The translations under genes and the position numbers were made by a program. Positions 26,069 to 34,358 of a stretch of DNA of 64,000 nt are shown here, piece by piece; the stretch's first letter is position 1, and the number at the start of each line of letters is the position of its first letter. The DNA is from Dyadobacter sp. MSC1_007 (GTDB lineage Bacteria > Bacteroidota > Bacteroidia > Cytophagales > Spirosomataceae): positions 496,001 to 560,000 of the forward strand of contig NZ_JAMOZL010000002.1 in NCBI RefSeq assembly GCF_023667495.1. Reading direction: 5' to 3'. The notes beneath the pieces were generated by a model. It did not search any database. It was not told the origin of the DNA and was given only the letters and a program-made list of their open reading frames with translations.

Positions 26069-26929
26069 ATGAGAAAATTAGTAAAGCGCCTTTTCCTTTT
26101 GCTGGTTTGTGCCCTTACAATCATTTTAACAGACGCCTGCAAGGAAAAGGATAATCCTGAAGTTCCTTCTGTTATTTACGGCAGGGAGGGCGATACCTGC
26201 CAATTGTCCAAAATAACCGTAGGTACCTGGGATTATTTACGATACGATTACACGAACCGGACTGTGCGTAAGGTCACTCTGCATACACAAAATGCCGATT
26301 TCCCTTGTGAACTGATTTATTCGAATGGTCGACTTCAGAGAGTGTCCGGTAAGATCATGGATACCAGCTATGAGTACGATGCCAAAGGCCGGGTGATCAA
26401 GGAAAACAGAACATTACATAACGACGATGTCAATACACTTATCCCTCATTTCGGTGCCAGGATATTTGAGTATAACGACGCTGATCAGGTGGTAAAATGC
26501 TCCTATGTAGAAGGGCGAGGCACGGAATACAATTCTTTTTACGTCAAGAAAGGGGAAATATACCGCTATGAAACTTATGCTTATGATGTTCAGGGAGATG
26601 TTTTCGGCATGGTTGCTTACGAACGCGAGGCTAAATCAGAGAAGTTTAAAGTAACGGCTGACTATACCTTTTTCCATGACAAATTGATTAGCCCATTTTA
26701 CGGCCATCCCGGCATTTTCGATTTCAATCTCTATTTTGGCAATGAATCTGGCAACGGTCCTGCCGTATTTTCAAAGCATAATATTGTGAGGCGAGTAGAG
26801 AACGGTATCAGCAGCAGTACCACTTATACTTACACCGGAAATAGATATCCGCTTAAAGCAACCCACTTTCCCTGGACCGACAACTTCTTTGTGGACGACA
26901 TTCGCTTCGAATATCTGAATTGTAAATGA
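26069..26929 (+). CDS. Hypothetical lipoprotein with YD/RHS-like segments
   Basis: The ATG at 26069 gives 286 residues. An in-frame TTG 12 bases upstream is possible but less likely. The N terminus is a lipoprotein signal with lipobox LTDAC, so the protein should be anchored in a membrane facing the periplasm or the cell surface. The body contains YD-like strands such as SYEYDAKGRVIKENR and FEYNDADQVVKCSY, reminiscent of RHS/YD repeats but few in number. No enzyme motif is visible. It stands alone between two copies of the same terminator core, which suggests it was inserted or duplicated as a unit. Confidence 0.7.
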   Translation: MRKLVKRLFLLLVCALTIILTDACKEKDNPEVPSVIYGREGDTCQLSKITVGTWDYLRYDYTNRTVRKVTLHTQNADFPCELIYSNGRLQRVSGKIMDTSYEYDAKGRVIKENRTLHNDDVNTLIPHFGARIFEYNDADQVVKCSYVEGRGTEYNSFYVKKGEIYRYETYAYDVQGDVFGMVAYEREAKSEKFKVTADYTFFHDKLISPFYGHPGIFDFNLYFGNESGNGPAVFSKHNIVRRVENGISSSTTYTYTGNRYPLKATHFPWTDNFFVDDIRFEYLNCK

Positions 26930-26984
26930 GCGGGGTTATAATTTATTTCAAGGAGTAAAAGTATCGACTTTAAAACTAGATAAA

Positions 26985-27017
26985 ATGCCTGGTGATTGTT
27001 CATCAGGCGTTTTTTTG
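26985..27017 (+). terminator. Rho-independent terminator after the lipoprotein gene
   Basis: The hairpin GCCTG...CAGGC with the same 24-base core as the terminator after hppA (26987-27010 versus 25839-25862) ends in seven or more T. It lies about 55 bases after the lipoprotein stop. Confidence 0.8.
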
Positions 27018-27084
27018 TTTTATGCCAACAATTCGAATTTTCCGATTTCGGCATTTAAATTTAACCTAGATAAAAGCTTAGGCA

Positions 27085-27297
27085 ATGGAACTGACAATCG
27101 AGATAAACAATCCGAAGGCAAGACGCCTGATCGACGATCTGGTTGACTTAGGCTTGATAACGGTTAAGGAGATGAGGCCAACCTGGAAAGAGCGATGGCA
27201 GGAATTATCTGATAATCTGCCTAAATCCGTAGATATATCTGAACAGGAAATACTCGAAGCAATTGCAACTACACGCACTAATCCAGGAAAGCTTTGA
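27085..27297 (+). CDS. Small hypothetical protein, antitoxin-like in size and composition
   Basis: This 70-residue charged protein begins MELTIEINNPKARRLIDDLV and contains PTWKERWQELSDNLP. I do not recognise a named family with certainty. The short amphipathic N-terminal strand and the helical remainder resemble small antitoxins and their orphan relatives. No toxin gene follows: the next 140 bases hold no plausible partner before the Bcr/CflA gene. TAAATTTA at 27056-27063 matches seven of eight positions of the -7 consensus, 21 bases before the ATG. Confidence 0.55.
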   Translation: MELTIEINNPKARRLIDDLVDLGLITVKEMRPTWKERWQELSDNLPKSVDISEQEILEAIATTRTNPGKL

Positions 27298-27440
27298 TAC
27301 GAATATCCCTAAATGGCATTGGATTTCCGTGCGGTACGAAGATAATTGTTCATGATTAATGAAAATATTGTACTTATTGAAAAACAGGAACTTAATGACA
27401 TTACTGCCCCGTTAACCAAACAGTAAGTGTTAGTAAGTCC

Positions 27441-28673
27441 ATGAGCCGTAAGCAATATTTTTTTATTATCCTGATCCTCGGATCGTTGGCGACAGTCAGT
27501 CCTTTTTCCATCGACATGTACCTGCCGGGTTTCCCGCGCATCGCTACGGATCTCCAAACTACCATTGACCGCGTACAGCTTTCCCTGACAAGCTATCTGA
27601 TCGGTATCTGCATTGGGCAGCTAGTGTACGGACCGTTGCTCGACCGTTTTGGTCGTAAGAAACCATTATATGCGGGACTCATCCTTTACGTGATCGCATC
27701 GTTCGGATGTGCTATGACGTCTTCCGTCGACGCGCTGATAGCCATGCGGTTTTTCCAGGCCATGGGCGGCTGTGTAGGTCTGGTAGCTTCGCAAGCGCTT
27801 GTAAGTGACCTTTTTCCGTCTGATAAACGTGCGGAAGTTTTTTCACTGATCACACTCGTGATCGCCGTTTCGCCGATGATCGCTCCAACAGTAGGGGGAT
27901 ACGTTACCGCGTCCATCGCATGGCAGTGGATTTTCATTATTCTGGCTGGTATTGTAAGCCTTATTATTGCTGCGATCTACTTTTTCCTTCCGACAGGACG
28001 GGCGGCAGATAATTCGGTATCGCTTCGACCTGCGGCCGTATTAAACGGCTACGCGACGGTGATCAGCCAGCCACAATTCCTGATTTATACACTGGCCGGT
28101 GGCTTGGCGACAGCCGCACCGTTCGCCTATATTTCGGGCTCGTCAGATGTGTTCATGAACATCTATAAGGTGTCGGAGCAGCAATACGGCTGGATTTTTG
28201 CATTCCTGGCTGTGGCAATGATCGGATCGACACAGTTGAACCATTTTTTGCTCAAAAAATACACCAGTGAAAAGATCATCCGGTTTACCCTCGTTTACCA
28301 GAGCATAGTAGGGCTGTTCCTCATCACCGGCGTACATAATAACTGGTTCGGACTCTACTCGCTTATCGGCGTAATGTTTGTATTCCTTACCGGCCAGGGC
28401 CTCACGGGGCCAAATGCATCGGCATTATCGCTTGCACCGTTCCGGAAACACACAGGCAGCGCATCGGCTTTAATGGGTAGCTGGAGAATGGGAGCAGGGG
28501 CGGTTATTTCCGCGATTGTCAGTTTTTTGCATAACAACACCGCCATGCCGATGGTCGGAATGATGGCATTCTGTTCTTTCGGAGGACTTGTTATACTTTA
28601 TGCAGGAAACAGCGTCGTGCGCCATCGCGAGAGCCGCCGCGAGGTCGAAGAGGAAGTTTCTGTACTTTTATAA
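27441..28673 (+). CDS. Bcr/CflA family multidrug efflux MFS transporter
   Basis: This 410-residue protein has about 12 hydrophobic segments. The Bcr/CflA signature near the N terminus is intact: SPFSIDMYLPGFPRIATDL, then YGPLLDRFGRKKPLYAG, which is the MFS motif A between helices 2 and 3. It should export drugs or metabolites in exchange for protons across the inner membrane. Its substrate cannot be told. It is apparently monocistronic and converges on the nucleoside hydrolase gene, with only 5 bases between the stops and no room for a separate terminator. Confidence 0.93.
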   Translation: MSRKQYFFIILILGSLATVSPFSIDMYLPGFPRIATDLQTTIDRVQLSLTSYLIGICIGQLVYGPLLDRFGRKKPLYAGLILYVIASFGCAMTSSVDALIAMRFFQAMGGCVGLVASQALVSDLFPSDKRAEVFSLITLVIAVSPMIAPTVGGYVTASIAWQWIFIILAGIVSLIIAAIYFFLPTGRAADNSVSLRPAAVLNGYATVISQPQFLIYTLAGGLATAAPFAYISGSSDVFMNIYKVSEQQYGWIFAFLAVAMIGSTQLNHFLLKKYTSEKIIRFTLVYQSIVGLFLITGVHNNWFGLYSLIGVMFVFLTGQGLTGPNASALSLAPFRKHTGSASALMGSWRMGAGAVISAIVSFLHNNTAMPMVGMMAFCSFGGLVILYAGNSVVRHRESRREVEEEVSVLL

Positions 28674-28678
28674 ATGCA

Positions 28679-29620
28679 TTAAGGCAACACCTTAATCGCA
28701 TTATAGAGCATATTAATGTACTCGTCGCGGTCAATGTCGAAAGCCACCACTGCATTCGGTTCCCGGTTAAGCACGTTGTAAAAGTCAACTACCGTGGCCC
28801 CACGGGTCAGTTCGCCTTTCGTTTCCACATCCACATAGCACGATTTCGTTTTGAAAATCCCCGGGTTCATCAGCCAGGCGATTGCACATGGGTCGTGCAA
28901 CGGCGCGCCTCCATCCAGTTCGGGCATGTTTTTCCGGTAAAAAATCGAAAAGAAGTCCATCATCCCGGCAGCTGCCGTGCCCGTCTTATTTCCCAGCGAT
29001 CTGAATAACTCGATATCTTTCTGAAAAACGAGCGCTTTGTGCGTGACATCGAGCCCGCACATCGTGATCGGCACTCCTGCATTGAACACAATTGCTGCCG
29101 CTTCGGGATCATTATATATGTTAAATTCTGCCAGTGGTGTCATATTCCCCCGGAAAATTCCGCCGCCCATCAGCGAAATCCGCTCGATTTTGCTTTTGAG
29201 ATGAGGGTATGCCAGCAGTAGTGTGGCAATATTGGTGAGCGGTCCGGTCGGGACAATGGTAATGCTGCTTCCGGCTTCCACGAGGATAGCGGCCATAGCT
29301 TCTACGGCACGCATGGGCTGTACTGCCATAGTGTGAGTCGGCAAGGAGGGACCGTCGAGCCCGGTTTCGCCATGGGCATAGTCGGCGACGGCGAGGTCCC
29401 TGAAAAGGGGTTTTTCGGCACCATGATACACCGGAATGTCCGTAGCGCCGATCAGCGTCAGGATTTTGAGCGCATTGTTCATAGTCTTTGCCTGAGTTTG
29501 ATTACCGGCCGAGATAGTAACTGCCCTGATATCGAACATGCCACTTCCAAAAGCCAGCATGAGCATTAAGGCGTCATCGTGGCCGGGGTCGCAGTCTATG
29601 ATGATGGGAATTTTGCTCAT
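28679..29620 (-). CDS. Nucleoside hydrolase (inosine/uridine-preferring family)
   Basis: This 313-residue protein has the Ca2+-binding motif IIDCDPGHDDALML, with D9, D11, D15 and D16. The family-typical VPTGPLTNIATLL and GAPLHDPCAIAWL are also present. It cleaves ribonucleosides to base and ribose. The preceding gene in the same leftward operon, with a 2-base gap, is a ribokinase that would phosphorylate the ribose released, so the two make a salvage pathway. No signal peptide is present, so it should be cytoplasmic. Substrate preference among purines and pyrimidines is not readable. Confidence 0.93.
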   Translation of the reverse strand: MSKIPIIIDCDPGHDDALMLMLAFGSGMFDIRAVTISAGNQTQAKTMNNALKILTLIGATDIPVYHGAEKPLFRDLAVADYAHGETGLDGPSLPTHTMAVQPMRAVEAMAAILVEAGSSITIVPTGPLTNIATLLLAYPHLKSKIERISLMGGGIFRGNMTPLAEFNIYNDPEAAAIVFNAGVPITMCGLDVTHKALVFQKDIELFRSLGNKTGTAAAGMMDFFSIFYRKNMPELDGGAPLHDPCAIAWLMNPGIFKTKSCYVDVETKGELTRGATVVDFYNVLNREPNAVVAFDIDRDEYINMLYNAIKVLP

Positions 29621-29622
29621 GG

Positions 29623-30519
29623 TTAATCCATTTCATAATGATAAGGTGCGGAAGTTTGCGCGCCCATCCGTGTGACCGAAATGGCAGCCGCCCTGCACGC
29701 AAAACGGCATGCTTCTTCCATTGATTCCCCATCCGCCAGGGATTTTAAGATAGCGCCGTTGAACACGTCCCCCGCAGCAGTGGAGTCGAGTGCGGCCACA
29801 ATGGGAGCGGTAATGGTCCCCGAAAAGTCTTTGCTGACCAGGTAAACGCCTTTGCTTCCAAGGGTAATGGCTACATTTTGGACGCCCTTGTCAAGAAAAT
29901 ACGTCGCAGCTCGCTTTAATGCCGCTGTACTGTCGACAGAAATACCAGTGATGATCTCGGCTTCGGTTTCATTGGGGGTGATGAGAAAAAGACCGTCCAG
30001 AAAGTGGTCGCCGAGCGTGGTCGCCGGAGCAGGGTTAAGAATGACCCGGATAGCCAGTTTGGCGCATTTGTCAATTATCCATTGAACGGTTTCAAGCGGT
30101 ATTTCGAGTTGAAGCAACACAATGGCAATCTGTTCAAAGGCAGTATCTGGTATATCAGACGGGTGCAAGTCCATATTAGCCCCTGAGGCAACAACGATTT
30201 CGTTCTGGCCCTCCGCATTCACCGTAATGAGGGCAACGCCAGAGGAGAATGCGCCCGTCTCAGCCAGGTATTGTGTGTCTATTCCTTCTTTCGTCAAACC
30301 TTCCCGCGCCTGCTGGCCAAATATATCGAGACCCGTTTTAGCGATAAAACGGACGTCGGCGCCCAGCCGTGCAGCAGCCACCGCCTGATTGGCACCTTTT
30401 CCACCAGGGTTCATCAAGAACGTTCCGCCCAGCACGGTTTCGCCTGGCTTTGGAAAGTGGGCTGTCTTAACCACCATATCCGTATTAGAGCTGCCTATAA
30501 CCAGGACTTTCTGCTTCAT
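29623..30519 (-). CDS. rbsK: Ribokinase
   Basis: This 298-residue PfkB-family kinase has the ribose-binding motif MNPGGKGANQAVAAARLGA and the catalytic/anion-hole motif DSTAAGDVFNGA near the C terminus. It phosphorylates ribose to ribose 5-phosphate. The gene is sandwiched between the methyltransferase gene, which it overlaps by 4 bases, and the nucleoside hydrolase gene 2 bases further on. No ribose transporter is nearby, so the likely ribose source is nucleoside hydrolysis. Confidence 0.93.
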   Translation of the reverse strand: MKQKVLVIGSSNTDMVVKTAHFPKPGETVLGGTFLMNPGGKGANQAVAAARLGADVRFIAKTGLDIFGQQAREGLTKEGIDTQYLAETGAFSSGVALITVNAEGQNEIVVASGANMDLHPSDIPDTAFEQIAIVLLQLEIPLETVQWIIDKCAKLAIRVILNPAPATTLGDHFLDGLFLITPNETEAEIITGISVDSTAALKRAATYFLDKGVQNVAITLGSKGVYLVSKDFSGTITAPIVAALDSTAAGDVFNGAILKSLADGESMEEACRFACRAAAISVTRMGAQTSAPYHYEMD

Positions 30520-31130
30520 TTCCGCTTCGTGATTGATTTTTTATCCACCAAAATCCCTAATCCGAAGTGGTGCGGATAGTTGTAGAGCTGCTGGCCTGTC
30601 GCTCTGGCAATGTCCTTGACTGCTTTTCTTACGTCGGGAAAACTTTCCGTGTCGTGGAAAATGGTGCAGTCGCTGTGCCTGGCTGCCCATAAGCCGCATT
30701 CAAAGGTGTCGTGATAGTTGTGCACGATGTCGACGTGCGCCAGGTTGTAACGCGTATCATCGGAAGCGATCCAGTCTTTGTAGTCGGATTTGACCAGCTG
30801 TATATTAGTGAAAGCCCTGAGACGCTCGCTGGTCTGCTGGAAATGCTCTGTTTTGTTTTCGGTATGAATGTCGCCCTCAAAAGTATCTACACCTATGACT
30901 TTATCGAAGAAGTTAGAAAACACCACCGCCGAATAGCCAAACTCTACACCAAATTCGATGCAGCGCTCCTGCGGCAACCCGAACTGCGTTACTATGTCCC
31001 CGATAATCAGTTCCAAGCCCTTCCAGGCAGAAACAATTTCGATTAGTTTTTCCGGTTTGTTAAGGCTCCGGGGCTTATATGGCCGAATGTCCTCGATGAA
31101 GTGCTCCCTGATGTAAGTTCTCAATCCCAT
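30516..31130 (-). CDS. SAM-dependent methyltransferase-like protein, first gene of ribose salvage operon
   Basis: This 204-residue protein has a class I methyltransferase-like core. CIEFGVEFGYSAVVFSNFF corresponds to motif I, VIGVDTFEGD follows the second strand, and HVDIVHNYHDTFEC lies where the family (Methyltransf_24-like) binds metal or substrate. Many relatives are sugar or glycan O-methyltransferases, but the target here is unknown. It overlaps rbsK by 4 bases, so it is translationally coupled to ribose salvage. A link between the two functions is not established. Confidence 0.7.
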   Translation of the reverse strand: MGLRTYIREHFIEDIRPYKPRSLNKPEKLIEIVSAWKGLELIIGDIVTQFGLPQERCIEFGVEFGYSAVVFSNFFDKVIGVDTFEGDIHTENKTEHFQQTSERLRAFTNIQLVKSDYKDWIASDDTRYNLAHVDIVHNYHDTFECGLWAARHSDCTIFHDTESFPDVRKAVKDIARATGQQLYNYPHHFGLGILVDKKSITKRK

Positions 31131-31436
31131 GATGGCTATAATGATGCAGGCCGCAAATTAACCCGCCTTCTCGGACAATCATAGCGGTGATTTAAATAAT
31201 GTAACCGAAGGTATTCGATCGGTTCGGCAATCTTTTTGAATAAATGTAGAAGAATTTCATAAAAATTTTCGAACAAAAAAAGCGCCTTGTAGTAAGTGAT
31301 TAGGGCTATTCGCCTGATAACTACCTACTTTCTGACGTATAATATTCATTTTGTAGAAGTAATTTGTATAACTTTGTAACAATTGCAATTACAAAATTCT
31401 GCTATATTTGGGTTTGAGTTGGATAAAACTATCATT
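31131..31436. other. Intergenic region with promoter-like elements
   Basis: This 306-base divergent gap between the methyltransferase (leftward) and the T9SS protein (rightward) has no gene. It is AT-rich. The right half holds three TTTGTA stretches (about 31350, 31363 and 31373), a palindrome AATTGCAATT at 31381-31390 and a perfect -7 element at 31403-31410. Confidence 0.5.
31403..31410 (+). promoter_or_regulatory. -7 element of the T9SS cargo/DUF1800/DUF1501 operon
   Basis: TATATTTG matches TAnnTTTG exactly, 26 bases before the ATG at 31437. A TTTG lies at 31373-31376, somewhat further upstream than the ideal -33 position. Confidence 0.55.
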
Positions 31437-32663
31437 ATGCCTAGAATTTATTCGATAATTCTACTTTTGTTAATTTTAGCATCGGTTTATAACCCTGTTG
31501 TTTCTCAGGATGATGGTGCGATATCGACTAAAAGGGACCTACCTATCGGTATCGTGAGCTTCGGGATCTCCGTTACTTCGGGTGTCCTAGGCAACGATAA
31601 CTTCATTGATGGCTACATTAAAAAGGCAGGAACCGAAACATTTGTCTTTCCTGTGGGCGACAACGGCTCATTCAGGCCATTTGCTGCGTTTCCTGAGCAG
31701 GTGGTAGGCGCTTATTTTGGTGTCGATCCCAGTGTAGCGGTTACCAGCAACCCAACAGGTGGAAACTATGGTGTATTACCCGCAGGTGGTCCGTTCAATG
31801 CTTCCAGCATCGAGTCGGTGCTATCGGCCGTGAGTAAAACGGAATACTGGGACATCAACGGCCCTGCGTCCACGCGGATTACGCTGTCTTGGGACGCAAA
31901 CAGTGATATCAACACCCTTACTGCCGGTAGGGGATTAACGAAGCTGACCATTGCCGGGTGGAACGGTAGCCAGTGGGTGAATATCGCTTCCACGGTTGAT
32001 GTCAATTCCATTTTCGAAGCGCCAAGTACATTGGCTGCCGGTTCACTGACCACCGACGCAGCGATTGCACCTGATACGTATAATGTGTACACCCTGGCTG
32101 CCATGTCTGACGGTGCCTTGCCGGTAGTGCTCGTGAGCTTCGATGCCTCGACTAGGGAAAATGCCAGTTACCTGGAGTGGGTTACAGCCTCGGAGATTAA
32201 TAGCAGCCATTTTGAGATTGAGCGGAGTGCGGATGCGAAATCATGGAGTTATGTTGACCAGGTAGGCGCCATAAAAGACGCTGCGGTATCCGGCGCAAAT
32301 CCGGAGCGCTACGATTTTACGGATATCCACCCGCTCCACGGAATCAATTTCTACCGGCTGAAAATGGTTGACCGCGACGGCACATTTGCTTACAGCCGCA
32401 TCGCCAAAGTAGATCACGGCGCGGACTCCGAACTGCATGTTTTTCCAAACCCGGTGGCTGAAAGGTTGTTTCTCACCGGAACCCAGGCTCAGAATGTACG
32501 CACCGCCGATTTGGTAGATCCGAATGGCCGGACCATCTATTCATCAAAAAAAATGGATAACGACGGCATAGATGTCAGCCGGATGCCCCAAGGCCTTTAT
32601 CTGTTGAAATTCTCCTTTGTTGATGGGTTGTCAAAATCTTATAAAGTTTTGATTAGTAGATGA
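31437..32663 (+). CDS. T9SS type A sorting domain protein
   Basis: The ATG at 31437 gives 408 residues with a clear signal peptide (MPRIYSIILLLLILASVY, cleavage near VVSQ). An in-frame start at 31383 would place 18 residues ahead of it and overlap the promoter. The last 75 residues form a type A sorting domain: HVFPNPVAERLFL, then VDPNGRTIYS, then ending PQGLYLLKF...KSYKVLIS. The T9SS removes this domain and attaches or releases the protein at the cell surface. The middle has beta-rich segments (DGYIKKAGTETFVFPVGDNG) common in such surface proteins. No catalytic motif is seen. It is the first gene of a likely operon with DUF1800 and DUF1501 genes. Confidence 0.85.
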   Translation: MPRIYSIILLLLILASVYNPVVSQDDGAISTKRDLPIGIVSFGISVTSGVLGNDNFIDGYIKKAGTETFVFPVGDNGSFRPFAAFPEQVVGAYFGVDPSVAVTSNPTGGNYGVLPAGGPFNASSIESVLSAVSKTEYWDINGPASTRITLSWDANSDINTLTAGRGLTKLTIAGWNGSQWVNIASTVDVNSIFEAPSTLAAGSLTTDAAIAPDTYNVYTLAAMSDGALPVVLVSFDASTRENASYLEWVTASEINSSHFEIERSADAKSWSYVDQVGAIKDAAVSGANPERYDFTDIHPLHGINFYRLKMVDRDGTFAYSRIAKVDHGADSELHVFPNPVAERLFLTGTQAQNVRTADLVDPNGRTIYSSKKMDNDGIDVSRMPQGLYLLKFSFVDGLSKSYKVLISR

Positions 32664-32711
32664 TCAATTATCTAACAGAACTGGCGACCACCGAAAAAAA
32701 ACGTTTTAAAT

Positions 32712-34346
32712 ATGGCTTATCTTGATGCTTATACGGCGCCTCTTACGGCTAACAAAGCAGCACACTTACTGAGAAGGGCTACTTTCGGCCCCACGCCGCA
32801 GGAGATCACTGCTTTTACCGGTCTCACCGCCACCGACGCGGTCAATCAGCTTTTTGCCAATGTGAGCTACACGGCCAGCCCGCCACCGCCCATTGACCTG
32901 ACGCCGACCAGTGTGAATTATCAAAAACCGTTGACCAGCTTTCCTTTTATATCAGCCAAAAGCGGTGAACATAGTGTCCATTTGCGCTATTGGTGGGTGG
33001 GGTTGATGCTTATCCAGAATGGTAAGCCTTCCGTCCTGGAAAAACTGACTGCATTCTGGCAAAACCATTTTGTGGTTTCCCAGAATGTAATGGCGGACTA
33101 TCGCTATATGTACCGCTACCTCAAACTGCTCCGCGACAATAGTTTGGGGAATTTCAAGACAATGACCATCGGGATCACCAAGGACCCGGCGATGCTTATT
33201 TATCAGAACGGGAACGGGAATAACAAAGACCAGCCTAATGAAAACTATGCACGTGAGTTGCAGGAATTGTTCACAGTAGGGCAGCACGATTATGCAGGAA
33301 ACCCGAATTACACCGAACAGGATGTGAAATCGGCCTCTAAAGTGCTCACCGGCTGGATGGTAACCAACTATTATGCAAATGGTACCAGCGAAATTGGTTC
33401 CTTCTTTACGCCAAGCTACCACGATTCGTCGGATAAGACATTCTCGTCTAAATATGGAGGCATTACCATACAAGGAAGGACGGACGCTACGGCCGGCGAT
33501 GTGGAGATGAACGAGCTGATCGACATGCTGCTTCGGCATCCCGAAACGCCTAAAAACATCTGCCGTAAACTGTACAGATGGTACGTAAGCCACAATGTTA
33601 CCCAGGACATTGAAGACAATGTAATCGTGCCGCTCGCACAGTTTTTCGCGAGTGCGCAGAATAACTACGCGATCAAGCCGGTGGTTGAAAAGCTGCTTAA
33701 AAGCGAGATCTTTTTTAGTGACATGAATATCGGCTCGATGATCAAATCGCCGATGGAATATTTGATCGGAATGGGGCGCTATTTTAACCAGCCTCTGCCC
33801 GATATGATGGCCGATACTCCGGCATATACAAACTTTGTGAGGTACTTCCTGTGGGGAATGGGGGGTATGAACCTTGAAATACTGACCCAACCGCTGGTAT
33901 TTGGCTACCCGCCTTATTACCAGGTGGGTTATTCAAAGAACTGGATCAACGGTTCTACCATCACTGCCAGAAGGGGAAACAGCGACACAATGATCTATCC
34001 AAGCCTTCAGATAAAGCCCGGCGTTCTGCTGGGTATCGATTTCCTGAAGTGGATACAGGCAATCCAGCCGAATTTTACGAACAGTTCGCTAAGTCCCGCT
34101 ATTACACCGGACGAAGTCCTGGCGGCATTCTCGAAAAACCTGTTTGCGATCGACCTGACAGATACGCAAAAAAATTACCTCATCGATGTGGTTTTTATGA
34201 ATAGCCTGCCGCGTATCGAGTGGCGTTATGAGTTGAATGGTTACCGCAACAACCCGACGAGCATCAATGCGCAGAACGCTGTTAAAAACAGGTGCACTAA
34301 CTTGATGCGGTACATGATCAGGATGGCCGAATACGAGGTTTTTTAA
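32712..34346 (+). CDS. DUF1800 domain protein
   Basis: This 544-residue protein starts with the DUF1800 hallmark KAAHLLRRATFGPTPQEI. It contains further family segments such as ENYARELQELFTVG and LRHPETPKNICRKLYRWYV. DUF1800 has no assigned biochemical activity that I know of. Its gene nearly always neighbours a DUF1501 gene, as here with a 12-base gap. No signal peptide is evident at this start, unlike its partner, so either it is exported with a partner or the true start differs. It follows the T9SS cargo gene by 48 bases. Confidence 0.9.
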   Translation: MAYLDAYTAPLTANKAAHLLRRATFGPTPQEITAFTGLTATDAVNQLFANVSYTASPPPPIDLTPTSVNYQKPLTSFPFISAKSGEHSVHLRYWWVGLMLIQNGKPSVLEKLTAFWQNHFVVSQNVMADYRYMYRYLKLLRDNSLGNFKTMTIGITKDPAMLIYQNGNGNNKDQPNENYARELQELFTVGQHDYAGNPNYTEQDVKSASKVLTGWMVTNYYANGTSEIGSFFTPSYHDSSDKTFSSKYGGITIQGRTDATAGDVEMNELIDMLLRHPETPKNICRKLYRWYVSHNVTQDIEDNVIVPLAQFFASAQNNYAIKPVVEKLLKSEIFFSDMNIGSMIKSPMEYLIGMGRYFNQPLPDMMADTPAYTNFVRYFLWGMGGMNLEILTQPLVFGYPPYYQVGYSKNWINGSTITARRGNSDTMIYPSLQIKPGVLLGIDFLKWIQAIQPNFTNSSLSPAITPDEVLAAFSKNLFAIDLTDTQKNYLIDVVFMNSLPRIEWRYELNGYRNNPTSINAQNAVKNRCTNLMRYMIRMAEYEVF

Positions 34347-34358
34347 TTCGAAAATTGT

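Noticed and set aside
27298..27440. Search for a toxin partner after the small protein at 27085
   Set aside because: The only overlapping frame is about 21 codons long and does not resemble PIN, RelE or MazF proteins.
32952..33890. 312-codon minus-strand frame inside the DUF1800 gene
   Set aside because: No protein-like features are seen and the plus-strand frame has clear family motifs.
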